A stretch of DNA of 64,000 bases from Delphinus delphis (GCF_949987515.2 NC_082689.1:99300957-99364956); one strand, 5' to 3'; counted from the stretch's first letter, positions 36,725 through 47,711 are shown. The notes: generated by a model not told the origin, from the sequence alone. Program-made: numbers and translations.

Positions 36725-37190
36725 AAATTACCTATTAACTTAAAAATGTTTAAATTATATAAGAATAATTAGAATAAATGTGAAATCCCCCTACAAATGT
36801 CCTCCACTCCTCTCTTTAGTTGTAGCCACTAACATTTTTGATGCCTCTTATTAAATATTTTTCTATTTATCTCATATATATATATACATATATAGATAGA
36901 TACAGAGATATGGATGTAAACTCATAGTGTTTCCTTTTTGCATTAAAGTGGGTTGTGATATATGTATAATTCTGTGACTTGTTTTTTTCATTTAATAAGT
37001 CATGGATATATTTTTGGGTGAGTAGGTCTGATTTACTCATTCCTTTGAATCTATCCATTATATGGGTGTACCATAATATATTTAACTATTATCCTAATAA
37101 TGGATATTATTATTATTAATTATTAAAATGGATATTCAGTCTTTCAATTTTATTTATAAAGATAATGCTACAATAATGTCCTTTAAGCAC
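36725..37190 (-). mobile_element. L1-like fragment, antisense
   Basis: 'atgtataattctgtgacttg', 'gaatctatccattatatggg' and 'gataatgctacaataatgtc' resemble an antisense LINE-1 3' region. Subfamily unclear. AT microsatellite-like text lies at 36872-36900. Confidence 0.45.
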
Positions 37191-39624
37191 ACGTGCAAGT
37201 ATTTCCTTACAGCTGTGCTGGTTCAGGCTTATATGCTTCATCATATTGGCTTAGCCATGGTTTCTGTTGGATGCTGCTGGGTGACCTTCCAGTTAGCCTG
37301 GTGTTAACTGTATTCTTATAGGCCCCAGAGGGAAGCCTTGATCAATGCCAAACAGAAGATATTACGGAGCTGGTGGATAAATTATTTTCCTTCCCTTCCC
37401 TGATGGGCTATTGCCAGATGTAGTGTTTAAATGAACCCTCTCAGGGGATATGCTGTGTGACTGAACGACCAGGTGTACTTTCTGCTAAGGCTGTGCAGTG
37501 GCCAGATTCGTAATTCACCATTTTGTATTTGCTTTCCCTCCTTCTTCATCTCATTTTCTTTTTTCTCTATTCTAGCTTCCTTGGGATTGTATCCCTAATG
37601 AAACATTAAAAGTATATTTTGCCTTTTTCTAGGCTTTGTTTTCTAGAAAATTTGGGCTTAGAAAAAGGTATAGTCTGAAAAAAAATAATTATTAGGTCAA
37701 AGGATATGTGGGCTTGTGCTCATTTCATTATACCACCCTACTTTTTAATCAGACATATAGTTATAAATATACGGTATTTTTGTTTTCATTACTTATTAAT
37801 TGCAAATATTTATGTTATAAGAAGAGCTATGTTGTTCTGTATGTATATATACTATATATTGTAAAGTAATATATTGTTCCTTTCTGAGCATTCAGTGGCG
37901 GTTAAGAACCTCTCTGAGTGTATTCAATATATTCAGGTATAACGTTACATGAAATCCTTTAAGTGATGAGTTCCAGTGCTTTAATTTTGTAGCTAAATAA
38001 AACAAAGCCTGAATTAGTTCTTTATTCTTCTCTGAATTACACTATAAAACAGTTACTGCTCTCCACAGAAGCCATCTTTCTGAAAATATGAAGTAGCTGA
38101 AAAGAGCATCATTAGGACAACCCTATATTACAATTTTTTTTTATGTTGGAAAGGTAGTTGGTAGCATAAACTTTCATAACTTCATGATGCAGAGAGAACT
38201 TGATTAGCCTTTTGTCCAAGTTTTAACACACTGTGCAGAGGGTAGAAGGAATTAAAGGACATTTTCATCTTATTCGGTCTTCCGGGGTGAAGTGGGAGTC
38301 GGCAAGGGGAGAAATGGTTAGACTCTGAGATAAATAAAATTTGTCAAAACCTGGACAGCCGAAGCTAATCTCTGGCTTGTCAGCTCTCCATGGCGTTCTT
38401 AGTACTATTACCAGCAATCATAATCCTAACCCACATTTGTAGCTTCTGGTCTAGCAGGGTCTAGCAGTCCCTCTATGAATATGTTTTCAAATGTGTATAT
38501 ATTATTCAGAACACTTCGTTTTCTGTGAGAACGTTGGGAAGAGCAGATAACCGTAACTTATGGATCTGGATCTAGAGTGTGATGTACTGGGTCAGGCATA
38601 CACTCATACACTCATCCCCTCCTGTTTCCCATTCATACGGAGATAGATTCAGAAAGAGAATTTTTATTGCACTGTTAATGCAGGCCCATTTTATGTTTTT
38701 TCATCCATTACTCTGTGGATGTTTTTCTGAGTTGGCCTCACTTTCAGAACCCTGAAACGTAGCTGGACAGAGGGCAGAAGGAAGAGCCTGGATTCTTGGG
38801 AAAGTCTCCAAGGGAGATGAATTTAGGTCAGGAGAGTAGGTATTAAATTAGGTGTATATATGGGAATTATGTTGGCTTTTCATATTTGCTTAATCAGGAA
38901 AATGGGTGTGGTGCTTTAGTGAACTCCTGAAAAGAGTACACGCAGTCAACAGTGAGTGCGGGGTCTCAACACAGATGTAGGAGGAAGGGGAATTTTTAAT
39001 GGAGTCGAAATATGTTAGCAATGCTTATAGTTGCCAGCAAGCCACATACACCTGTGTTAGCTTAGAAGGAGGTCTGCATGGATTTGTAAAATGGAAACCT
39101 CATTTGAATTCTAACTAGATTAAAGACATTGATGAGCCCAGCCCAGTTTATCCTATAATTGGGAAAACTGGGGCTCTCTTCAGTAGTTATCTACCAAAGA
39201 ACACTTCTTTGCAGTGCTTTATTGATGGAAAAGCAACATTTATGTAACTGCTGTCATCCTCGAAACCATGTCTTGAATTCAGAGAGTTGCCACTCCTCAA
39301 ATTGCAGCTTCCTGCTGGTGACTTAGCAAGCCAGGTCAGAGAGCGAAAAAGAGAAAACTAAAAGTGCAAACAGCACCCTTTCCATGATTCAGCCTTTTTT
39401 CTGACCACTTCATGTTTCAGAAATAAAGACTTTATAGTAAAATCTTCAGAAAATGTCATTTTTCTCAAAATAATTCATACACATGGTTACAGAAAATAGA
39501 ATGAAAGGTCTTATAATGGTGAAAATAACAATGGTGTCCGTGAATTATTCTGGAATAATTATATATGATGCATAACTTGAGTGTATGTATTTTCAGCATC
39601 CAGGTTTAGGAAATGTGATAAATT
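37191..39624. other. unassigned, mostly repeat-free stretch
   Basis: The longest stretch of the window without a recognised transposon (about 2.4 kb), and without any exon that I can identify. Ancient unrecognised repeats or regulatory DNA are both possible. Confidence 0.4.
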
Positions 39625-39629
39625 AAAGA

Positions 39630-40213
39630 TGACTGCTAATTGTTTGACACTTATGTAGTGGTCTATGTCTGTATGTCTTTCCTTTAAATCTGGGTGGACT
39701 CTTTTACTACTGTGAACAATTGAATCTTGTAGAAATGATTCTGTGCCACTTGTAGGGCCCAGGTCTTAAGAGACTATCAACTTCTGTTATACTTCCTGTC
39801 TTTTAGAATTCTTACTCTTGGAACCCAGTAGCCATGCTGTGAAAAAACTCAATCACCCCAGAGCAGAAGTCCATGTAGAAAAGAACTAAGACGCTCAACT
39901 GATGGCCTTCCCTGAGCTTAAGACCCTCAACTGATGGCCTTCCCTGAGCTTAAGACCCTCAACTGATGGCCTTCCCTGAGCTTCCAGGCAACAGCCAGCA
40001 CTAACTTGCAGTTGTGTGAGTGAGCCATCTCTGAAGTGGATACTTCACCTGCACATGAACTGCCCAGCTAATGCCATGTGAAGGAAAAACATTGCCCAGC
40101 CAAACCTTGGCCAAATTCCTGATCCACAAAATTGTGAGATATAATAAAAGAGTGGCTGATTAAAGCCACTGGATTTGGGGGTAATTTGTTATGCAGCAAA
40201 ATATAGCCAGAAC
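39630..40213 (+). mobile_element. MLT1-like (ERVL-MaLR) LTR, sense, with internal tandem repeat
   Basis: The 3' part matches an MLT1 end: 'gagtgagccatctctgaagt', 'attcctgatccacaaaattg', 'tgagatataataaaagagtg' and 'ggtaatttgttatgcagcaa'. It contains a local 3 x 32-bp array (39888-39983). No retroviral coding sequence adjoins it. Confidence 0.7.
39888..39983 (+). repeat. three 32-bp tandem repeats
   Basis: Unit begins 'aagaccctcaactgatgg'. Copies are at 39888-39919, 39920-39951 and 39952-39983. The first differs by one base (g for c) and the other two are identical. Near-identity indicates recent expansion inside an old LTR. Confidence 0.98.
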
Positions 40214-40224
40214 AGAAATTTTGG

Positions 40225-40430
40225 CATAGGGAAAGAATAGATATCTTGATTAAGAGATCTGGTTTCTAATTTGGCTTCAACATTTAATAGCTACGTGACT
40301 TTAAATATCTGGGGACAGCTATTAAGCCCTTCTCAGCCTTAGTTTCCTTATCTGTAAAATTGCAATAATAATATGTATTTTAAAGGCCAAGGTGAGCATT
40401 AGAGATATCATATGTAAAGCAACTATTACA
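40225..40430 (+). mobile_element. MIR, sense
   Basis: 'atctggtttctaatttggct', 'atagctacgtgactttaaat', 'cagccttagtttccttatct' and 'gtaaaattgcaataataata' follow MIR order. Confidence 0.7.
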
Positions 40431-40519
40431 TTTCTTGAAAGATGATAATAACTCCATACAGAAACAATTATTCATCAGTTAACCCACTCCTCTGTACCTT
40501 CTTCTTCCTAAGCAGTTTT

Positions 40520-40740
40520 CCAGATCAGGGTATTGCCAAAGGGAATATCATTTTTGAAAATCAATTTGGCAGTGTGATTCAGAGCTTTGAAATGTTTATA
40601 TATATTTCATCAAGTAATTCCATTTTATGACTCTATTCTAAGGAAACATTCCTAAATACTGGCCATAATACATCCATTCATGAAATAAAATGCTTATATA
40701 GTACTCTGATCTCCACAGAGTACTTAAAGAATTTAAGTCT
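40520..40740 (+). mobile_element. L1 3' fragment, sense
   Basis: 'aaaatcaatttggcagtgtg', 'atcaagtaattccattttat' and 'ctaaggaaacattcctaaat' are the usual sense L1 3' order. Confidence 0.55.
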
Positions 40741-40917
40741 TTTGAAGTTCATCACTGTGTTATGTAGACACGTCAACCGACCGCAACATCAGCAGTGGTT
40801 GAAACTCTCCTCAAGGTAGCACCATCCCCAAATATTAATTTAGAAAACATCAACAACTATTAGGATAAGTACATGTAGTATGATTCAGTATGGAAGTGGA
40901 ACTTTTAAGAAGTGCCT

Positions 40918-40995
40918 TTCATTCAACAAATACTTATTGAATACCAGCAAAATGGTAGACTCTGGGTAAGATCCTAGGAGAACAGAGATGAAACC
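40918..40995 (-). mobile_element. L2 end, antisense
   Basis: 'cattcaacaaatacttattg' followed by 'actctgggtaagatcctagg' resembles the antisense L2 terminus. Confidence 0.5.
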
Positions 40996-41049
40996 ACAGC
41001 CTCTCCTCTTTCCTAGAGAGTCTCATGAGGGTTCATCTTGGCCGGAGTC

Positions 41050-41340
41050 AGCCCTGCTTCTCATACATTCCATAAATGTCTTTACCTGGATGCCTTCATT
41101 GTCACAGTCTTTCTACTCACAACAATCTCCCCATGTTACCAGGCAAAGCATTTTGCATGACTCGATTTGAGTTCTACCTCCTCCAAGCAGTCTTCCCTGG
41201 ATCTGTGCTACACGCTTTCTAGCTCCACTGTATCCGCATGGTGCTAGCTTCTTGCAGCGTTCACTGTCTACTCATCTCTGGCTGTTCTGTATAGCTAGTT
41301 TTCTTTTTAAGTGGCTATGTACTATTTTCACAACTAGGTT
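41050..41340 (+). mobile_element. L2 fragment, sense
   Basis: 'acctcctccaagcagtcttc' and 'cctggatctgtgctacacgc' resemble the L2 'aggccttccctga' segment. Diverged. Confidence 0.5.
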
Positions 41341-41392
41341 AAAAATTCTTTATTAATCTCAAACATAACATTTCTTATGTATACCTAATATA

Positions 41393-41476
41393 TAGAATAT
41401 GAGATACCTGGGTATCTTGTTAAAATACATATTCTGATTCAGTATGTTTGGGGTGAAATCCTGTATTCTTCATAGA
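41393..41476 (+). mobile_element. MER5-like hAT fragment
   Basis: 'tacctgggtatcttgttaaa' and 'ctgattcagtatgtttgggg' recall the MER5 (hAT-Charlie) core. Short and tentative. Confidence 0.4.
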
Positions 41477-41586
41477 TTCCAAGAGGTACAGAGAAAAAAA
41501 AAAATCATTCCAAGTGAAAACGTGCCAGGTGGGTTAAAAAACATGTTGCTTCTAGTTGCTCACAACATAAAGCTGCCTAGAAGACA
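41477..41586 (+). repeat. local direct repeat, copy 1
   Basis: About 110 bp starting 'ttccaagaggtacagag' and ending at 'ctagaagacag'. It reappears at 42130-42234 with scattered substitutions and small indels. Confidence 0.93.
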
Positions 41587-41679
41587 GTTCTTCATAGATG
41601 CCAAGCTCTTAGGTGATGTCCTTGCTGCTTGGACCTCAGACCACCCTTTGAGTAGCCATAGTAAGGTTGTTGAGGACAG

Positions 41680-41765
41680 TTACCACCGTATTCTTCTGTT
41701 TGTCCAGCACCTTGGACAGTGCCTTGGACACAGCAAAGGTGTTCAATAAATGTTTATGATGGTGA
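41680..41765 (+). mobile_element. L2 terminus, sense
   Basis: 'cagtgccttggacacagcaa' and 'gtgttcaataaatgtttatg' are a typical L2/MIR-like end. Confidence 0.5.
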
Positions 41766-41774
41766 GAAACAAAG

Positions 41775-41965
41775 AAAGAATACAGACCTTGGGACAATAC
41801 TGACCTAAGTTACAGTATCAGTTCCACCACTTAATGCTCTGAATGATCATGGGCATTCAGTTATTTATAAAACAACCTTGCAGGGTTTCTATGATGTCAG
41901 AATTGAATTATGCATTTTAAACCACTTGGCATAGTAGTAGTATAGAACAAGAGACTGACAAATAA
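41775..41965 (+). mobile_element. MIR fragment, sense
   Basis: 'agttccaccacttaatgctc', 'gggcattcagttatttataa' and 'cttgcagggtttctatgatg' follow the MIR body. Confidence 0.5.
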
Positions 41966-42129
41966 ATGGTATTTCCTCTTAATGATGATGAAGGACAATT
42001 TTACTTTTCTTCAGTGGTATTGTTCTTGGTTTTATACAGAAGGAAATAAAGGGAGGGAAGGTACAGATAAAAACTTTGGCTTGATTTTTAAAGATTGTTG
42101 CATTTCTAGTTTATCAGTTTTAACATATG

Positions 42130-42234
42130 TTCCAAGAGGTACAGAGAAAAAAAATCATGACAAGTGAAAATGTGCCAGGTGGGTTACCATATGTTGCTTC
42201 TAGTTGCTCACAATATAAAGTTGCTTAGAAGACA
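42130..42234 (+). repeat. local direct repeat, copy 2
   Basis: Same segment as 41477-41586, 653 bp downstream, about 88-90% alike by eye. A shorter A-run and 'taccatatg' replace 'taaaaaacatg'. I do not recognise it as a known repeat family. Confidence 0.93.
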
Positions 42235-43364
42235 ATCAAAGATAATCAGTAAGTAGTACCAAAGGAGAAAACAATGTTACTGTCATCTTCCTACTACCCT
42301 GGTTCATACCCAGCCTGTTTGGCAGAGATAGTGTCTACGTATATTCCAGATGAAGCCCTGGCAAAGGCCCTCGGTAGGATGACTCAGAGGGTGGTTGTGA
42401 AGAGGGTTGGCATGAAGCATTCGGTGCTCACCTAATTGCATCGGAAAAGGAATTGCATGTTGAAGAAAGCCCCATGCTGTACTTCCTGAATCAGCTCCCC
42501 TCATCCACTGGCAGAAAAAGTAGTTAAAATATCCCCCAGATTCAGACAGTTTGTATTTCAGTTGAGACAGTAAGTAGTCTTTCTTGCATGAATTGTATTT
42601 CAGGGCAGGAAAATAATTAGGGGAAGTTTTTTTCTTTTGTTTGTTTTTAATCATAGCTTAAAAATGAGAAGAAATAGAAAACCACATTTACAACGTTAAT
42701 GGATCTAGATTATGGTCATAGTAGTTGCTAAAACCGTTTGATAAGAAACATTATATGTGAAACTTAATAATAGCTGGATCAGGCTGGCATGACCTGAATC
42801 CACTAATTAATCTTTCCATCACTAAAGGAGGGGCAGACAGGACCTATTTTTCTTTTGATGCAAGGCAATGGGAAGTGTACGGAAATGTTATAAAGTATTG
42901 TTGACAAAAGATATAACCTATCACTGATCAGGCCTCTAGACCTAACGCCCAGTTTACAGAAAAATACAGGGGATGGAGGTCATTTAATCAGCCAAATCCA
43001 GTTATTCTATAAGACAAATAATTTAGTTCTTTCAAATAATAAATAGCAGAAAAAGGAGAATTGTTGTATATTAATAGAGACGTATAATACACATAATGTA
43101 AATGCAATGTGTGGACCTTGTTTGGATTCTTATTCAGACAAATCAACTTTAAAAGTATTTTTAAATATTCAGGGAACATTGAACTTGAAGTAGATATTAA
43201 AATGTTACAAGGAATTATTGTTAATCATACGATAATGCTGTTGGAGTCATGTTTTAGAACGTTCTTACCTGTTGAAATGCCTACTGCAATATTTCTTGAT
43301 AAAAGAAGTCCATCTTTACCAGAAGGAGGAAACAGTGACATTCAAATTTAGAGAAGTAAAATAT
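42235..43364. other. unassigned stretch
   Basis: No recognised exon or repeat. The minus open frame at 42304-42654 is featureless. Confidence 0.4.
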
Positions 43365-43480
43365 TTCACTGGTTAAATTAGCAAAAAATTAAAAGTATTT
43401 ATGTTGTCAAGTGTGGCAAAAGTGAGAGTAAATAAAAACTCTTATGCATTTAGTAGAAGTTTAAAGAGTAGAACATTTTG
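43365..43480 (+). mobile_element. L1 fragment, sense
   Basis: 'aaattagcaaaaaattaaaa' then 'gtcaagtgtggcaaaagtga' and 'actcttatgcatttagtaga' match the L1 ORF2 terminal landmarks in decayed form. Confidence 0.5.
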
Positions 43481-43664
43481 TGCAGCGTCGGCAATATTTA
43501 CCAAAGTTCATGTTGCATGTCCTCTATTTTAGGAATTCGGGGAATTTCCAGAATTCCTCTTCTAGCTCTGTGAATCAGGAGAGCTGGATGGAAGCTCTAC
43601 CTCCTGCTGTGGATCTGGCTGGGCTTGGTTCCTCATGGCTCAGGTCTGTCCCATGTTTTTAATT

Positions 43665-44140
43665 TTTGTTATCAATAAACAATTTTTTATTTTTTAGAAA
43701 TAGTACTGAGAGTTCCCATATAGCACTGTCCTCACAGTTCCTCCTATTTTTAATAACATATTCGTAGAGTATATTTGTTATAATTAATGAACCAATACTG
43801 ACACACTGTTATTAGCTGAAGTCTATAATTTATTCAGCATTTCCTTAGTTTTTACCTAGTGTCCGTTCTCTGTTCCAGGATCCTGCCTGGGGTACTATAT
43901 TATATTTAGTTGTCATGTCTCTTTAGGCTCCTCTTGGCTGTGACAGTTACTTAGACCTTGTTTTCAATGACCTTGACAGTTTTGAGGAGTGCTGATCAGG
44001 TATAATGTAGGGTGCCTTTGTATTGAAATTTTTCTGGTGTGTTTCTTATGGTTAGCTTGAGGTTATGGCTTTTGGGGAAGAAGTTTCATTGTTGCTTAAA
44101 TTGTTTCAGCTTTGGCTGTTGTGCCCTGTTAATGTACCTC
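43665..44140 (-). mobile_element. old L1 fragment, antisense
   Basis: 'ttagttgtcatgtctcttta', 'cctcttggctgtgacagtta', 'tcaatgaccttgacagtttt' and 'ggttagcttgaggttatggc' resemble antisense L1ME/L1MD-type sequence. Positions 43481-43664 are unassigned. Confidence 0.6.
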
Positions 44141-44143
44141 CAT

Positions 44144-44171
44144 TAGAGAGAGAGAGAGAGAGAGAGAGAGG

Positions 44172-44250
<79 letters not shown>
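44144..44250 (+). repeat. compound (GA)n(TG)n microsatellite
   Basis: A GA tract of about 65 bp with one GGGG interruption (about 44170-44173) passes directly into a TG tract of about 41 bp. Such compound tracts are prone to slippage. Open frames across it are artefacts. Confidence 0.97.
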
Positions 44251-44251
<1 letters not shown>

Positions 44252-44890
44252 TTTTCTTTGAGCACTTTCTTACTTTCTGGGCTGCAAGATGCTCCAGGAG
44301 TCATCTTGTATATTTCCTGCCCTAGTCCTAGGACCAGCCATCTCTCCAATAAGCCCTGGTTCCTTATTGGAAAATGATTTTAGAAACCAAGATTTGGGTG
44401 GTAAGTGTGCTCATTTCTACTGTGGTATTATTTCTTCTAGGCCTTCCCAGCTGACAGAGCAAAAATATATGTGTGCATACTAACCTATATTTATCCATAT
44501 ATCTGTAAATATTTCTTTATGTAATAAACTATACCTGTATTAAGTTAAACATGAGTTCTTACTGAGGTCTCCAACTCTAATCCATTACCACATGGATCAT
44601 TCTAGCTAGTTACCCTTGCTGGTCTGTAACCTCCCATTCCAACAGTAAGAAACAGTAAGAAACCAGGGTCTCATCATCTACCATCTAGTTACTTAGTTTT
44701 TCATTTTCAGTGGACATGTATAGCAGTGTTAGAATTATTAATCCTTATCTCACGGGAAAGAGTTTTATCAACTTATAAAACTGTATAATGCCTATATACA
44801 GTTCCTGTTGTCATTATTCTTACAGATTCTACTCATTTCCAAAGTCACTTAGGTCAGTACACTTCCCCTAACCCTCTTCACTGAAGTTGT
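44251..44890 (-). mobile_element. probable continuation of antisense L1
   Basis: 'gcaagatgctccaggagtca', 'tagttacccttgctggtctg' and 'atggatcattctagctagtt' suggest the same old L1 continuing past the microsatellite. Confidence 0.45.
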
Positions 44891-44893
44891 TTC

Positions 44894-45103
44894 ATTTTTT
44901 TTTTTTTTTTTGCGGTACGCGGGCCTCTCACTGTTGTGGCCTCTCCCGTTGCGGAGCACAGGCTCCCGATGCGCAGGCTCAGCGGCCATGGCTCATGGGC
45001 CCAGCCGCTCCGCGGCATGTGGGATCTTCCCGGACTGGGGCACGAACCCGTGTCCCCTGCACCGGCAGGCGGACTCTCAACCACTGCGCCACCAGGGAAG
45101 CCC
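44894..45103 (-). mobile_element. CHR-type SINE, short form, antisense
   Basis: T18, 'gcggtacgcgggcc', body and head 'gccaccagggaagccc'. The target duplication is unclear ('ttcattttt' versus 'tcatatattttt'). Confidence 0.92.
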
Positions 45104-45179
45104 TCATATATTTTTAATACAATTAGATTCCCTTACCATAGTCTGCATTGTTCTTGGCACCTCCTAAACTCCTATATGA

Positions 45180-46125
45180 TTTTTTAAAATTTGCATATAT
45201 TAAGGTTCATTCTTTGTGCTGTAAAGTTCTATGGGTTTTGATAAATGCATAGTGTAATGTACCACCATTACAGTACTATACAGAATAATTTTACCACAGG
45301 TAAAATACCCTGTGCTTCACCTATTCATCCCTCCTTTCCTCTCTGTAGCATCAATTGAACTTTTTACTCTCTCTATAGTTTTGCCCTTTCCAGAATGTCA
45401 TATGATTGGAACGCTATAGTATATAACCTTTTTTGGACTGGCTTCCTTTACTTAGCAATATGCATTTAAGTTTCCTCTATGTCTTTGTAGCCTGAAATGT
45501 TGTTTCTTTATATCACTGAATAGTATTTCATTGTATGATATACTACAGTTTATTTATAATTCACCTATTAAAGAACATCTTGGTTATTTCCAGTTTTTGG
45601 TGAAAGAATAAAACCACTATAAAATTTTGTATTCAGGGTTTTGTGTAGACATGTATTCAGCTCATCTGAATAAACAACTAGGAGCACAGTTGCTAGATTG
45701 TATGGTAAAGCTGGGTTTATAAGAAACTGCCAAACTTCCATCCAGAGTGGCTTTAGCATTTTGTATTTCTACCTGCAATTAATTATATTCCTAATGCTCT
45801 GTATCCTTGCCAACATTTGGTATTGTTTGTTTTTTGAATCATAGCTATTTTAATAGGTGTATAGGGGTATCAATTGTTATTTTAATTTTCAGTTTCCTAA
45901 TGACGAATGATATTAAAAATTTTTGTTGTTTATTTGCCATCTGTGTATCTTTCTGAGGTATTTGTTCAGATCTTTTGCCCTTTTAAAAATTGGTTTATTT
46001 TCTTACTATTGAGTGTTAAGAGTTCTTTGTGTATTCTGAATACAAGCCCTTTATCAGGTAAATGTTTTGAATTTTTTGTCATCCAGTCTGTGACTTATCT
46101 TTTCAGTCTCTAAGCACCCATTTTA
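45180..46125 (-). mobile_element. L1 fragment, antisense
   Basis: 'gttctatgggttttgataaa', 'tagtatttcattgtatgata', 'gctagattgtatggtaaagc', 'tttgccatctgtgtatcttt' and 'caagccctttatcaggtaaa' are ordered antisense L1 3' landmarks. Positions 46126-46552 are unassigned. Confidence 0.75.
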
Positions 46126-46609
46126 TTTTTACTTCTGGGGCTACAGAATAGGGATGATTAGCTGTTATTCTTCTAATAGCAGTGGCAGAGCCTAGAGGGA
46201 AGACACTCAACCTCACGATCTTATTAGAATACCCTAATTATGTCAAGTTTGGTAACATTGCATCGAGCAAAGAAAGTCACATGCTCAAATTCTGCATTAA
46301 TGAAATAGGGTGGAATATATGGATGGGGGATAGGGAAGAATGAATAATCTTAATAATATAATCAGTCCTATCATCCATGAAACTACAGTGGCTTTCTGTT
46401 ACTTTATTCTGTGTCTTATTTAATGTTAAACATTTCTTCAATCTTTCTGAAAGATCCTAATGTGAGAAAGCAACCAATTCTGTATTTCTTTCTTTTGCAT
46501 AATTTTAATTCCCAGACATTGTTCACATTAATCAATGTTACATAAATAAGAGTGTAAGGTCGGATCTTAACAAATGGCACCACGAAACAGAGGAAAGCTT
46601 CAAGTGAGC

Positions 46610-46615
46610 TTTATT
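46610..46615 (-). promoter_or_regulatory. polyadenylation signal of the solo LTR
   Basis: AATAAA on the minus strand, in the expected R region about 80 bp after the TATA box. Confidence 0.7.
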
Positions 46616-46695
46616 AGGGAGCGCTCCCGGGCGAGGTTCACTGGTCCGAGAGAAAGGGGCCAGAGAAGTCGCACCCGGGCGAGGGTTGGGCAAGA

Positions 46696-46702
46696 TTTTA
46701 TA
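46696..46702 (-). promoter_or_regulatory. TATA box of the solo LTR
   Basis: TATAAAA on the minus strand, placed between U3 repeats and the AATAAA signal as expected for a retroviral promoter. Activity is not known. Confidence 0.7.
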
Positions 46703-46840
46703 GGGGAAGAAGGGAAAGGGATGTGGTGAATCTGGGAGGGCGCAGGGTATTCCTTATTTGGTGGTCTTTTCGGGTATCCTGGGGGACCGTTAGTCCCGCC
46801 CCTCGAAAGGCGGGAAGGCTGGGCTGGGTTCAAAGTCCCC

Positions 46841-46907
46841 AGGTCAGTTCCTGGAACTGGGTGGTCTGGAATGTCTCCAGGGCAGTTTCTGGAACTGGGT
46901 GGTCCAG
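46841..46907 (-). repeat. two 29-bp direct repeats in LTR U3
   Basis: Copies at 46841-46869 and 46879-46907 share 'ctggaactgggtggtc' and differ at a few bases. Repeats in this position often act as enhancers in gammaretroviral LTRs. Function here is inference. Confidence 0.9.
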
Positions 46908-46969
46908 AGGATGCAACCTGTGAATCTGATTGTGTTCCCCTGCCTCGGGCCAGTTGGCCTTACAAAGAG

Positions 46970-47483
46970 CTCACCTAACAAATATCTCTTTGAGTGCAAT
47001 TCAGTGAAAATAGCTGGTTTCTCTCCATTACCTTGTCGAAGTTTACATGTAGTTCTGTTCTATAATAACTTTCACAGTTGTCTAACAAATTTATAATGGA
47101 TTGGTTGCTTATTACCAGTTTTTTAAAAAAGTCATGGCTTCTCCAGTCATTCTGTATATCAAAATTATTTCATAAAGTGGCTTAGTTCTTCTATATTTGA
47201 AAATGATATCTGCTTTTTTCTACTTGAGAAACAACTTAGTTGGATGTATCTTTTTGGGTCATATTGTCTTGCCCTGATAATTGTAGCAGTTGCTTCAGCA
47301 TCATTATTATTGTTGTGGTTATTGTTTATATTGTACTTTAAAAATTAAGACGTCGCAGAAAATCAAAGTTTTTGACTATTTTCCCAATCTCGGTACATTA
47401 TTCGAAGGCAACAATGGTATCAGCTTTGTGTATTATCATTCAAGACCACTTTATATGTCTTTAGTTACAGATATATAAATATA
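46970..47483. other. unassigned AT-rich stretch
   Basis: No confident element. Confidence 0.35.
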
Positions 47484-47498
47484 TATTCCATTTCTTTT

Positions 47499-47711
47499 TT
47501 TTTTTTTTTTTTTTTTTGCGGTATGCGGGCCTCTCACTGCTGTGGCCTCTCCCGTTGTGGAGCACAGGCTCTGGACGCGCAGGCTCAGTGGCCATGGCTC
47601 ATGGGCCCAGCCGCTCCATGGCATGTGGGATCTTCCCGGACCGGGGCATGAACCCGTGTCCCCTGCATCGGCAGGCAGACCCCCAACCACTGCGCCACCA
47701 GGGAAGCCCTG
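47499..47711 (-). mobile_element. CHR-type SINE, short form, antisense
   Basis: Long T-run, 'gcggtatgcgggcc', body and head 'accagggaagccc'. Flanked by 'tattccatttctttt' (47484-47498 and 47712-47726). Confidence 0.94.

Larger units (their letters stand above)
46553..46964 (-). mobile_element. solo LTR of an endogenous retrovirus, antisense
   Basis: A 412-bp element with terminal inverted repeats TGTAAGG/CCTTACA, flanked by a perfect 5-bp duplication 'aagag' (46548-46552 and 46965-46969). On the minus strand it has a TATAAAA box (46696-46702) and an AATAAA signal (46610-46615) about 80 bp downstream. This gives a U3-R-U5 order with a short R. U3 holds two 29-bp direct repeats. No gag, pol or env adjoins it, so this is a solo LTR left by LTR-LTR recombination. 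The 5-bp duplication and layout suggest a class I (gammaretrovirus-like) family. It is GC- and CpG-richer than its surroundings. Confidence 0.88.

Noticed and set aside
39888..39983. Regular 32-bp repeats resembling a CRISPR array
   Set aside because: Units are contiguous with no spacers and lie inside a mammalian LTR relic.
44065..44349. Arg/Glu-, Val/Cys- or Thr/His-rich frames
   Set aside because: They are translations of the GA/TG microsatellite.
46600..46923. Open frames at 46600-46833 and 46723-46923
   Set aside because: Both lie within the solo LTR, which is non-coding, and they overlap on opposite strands.
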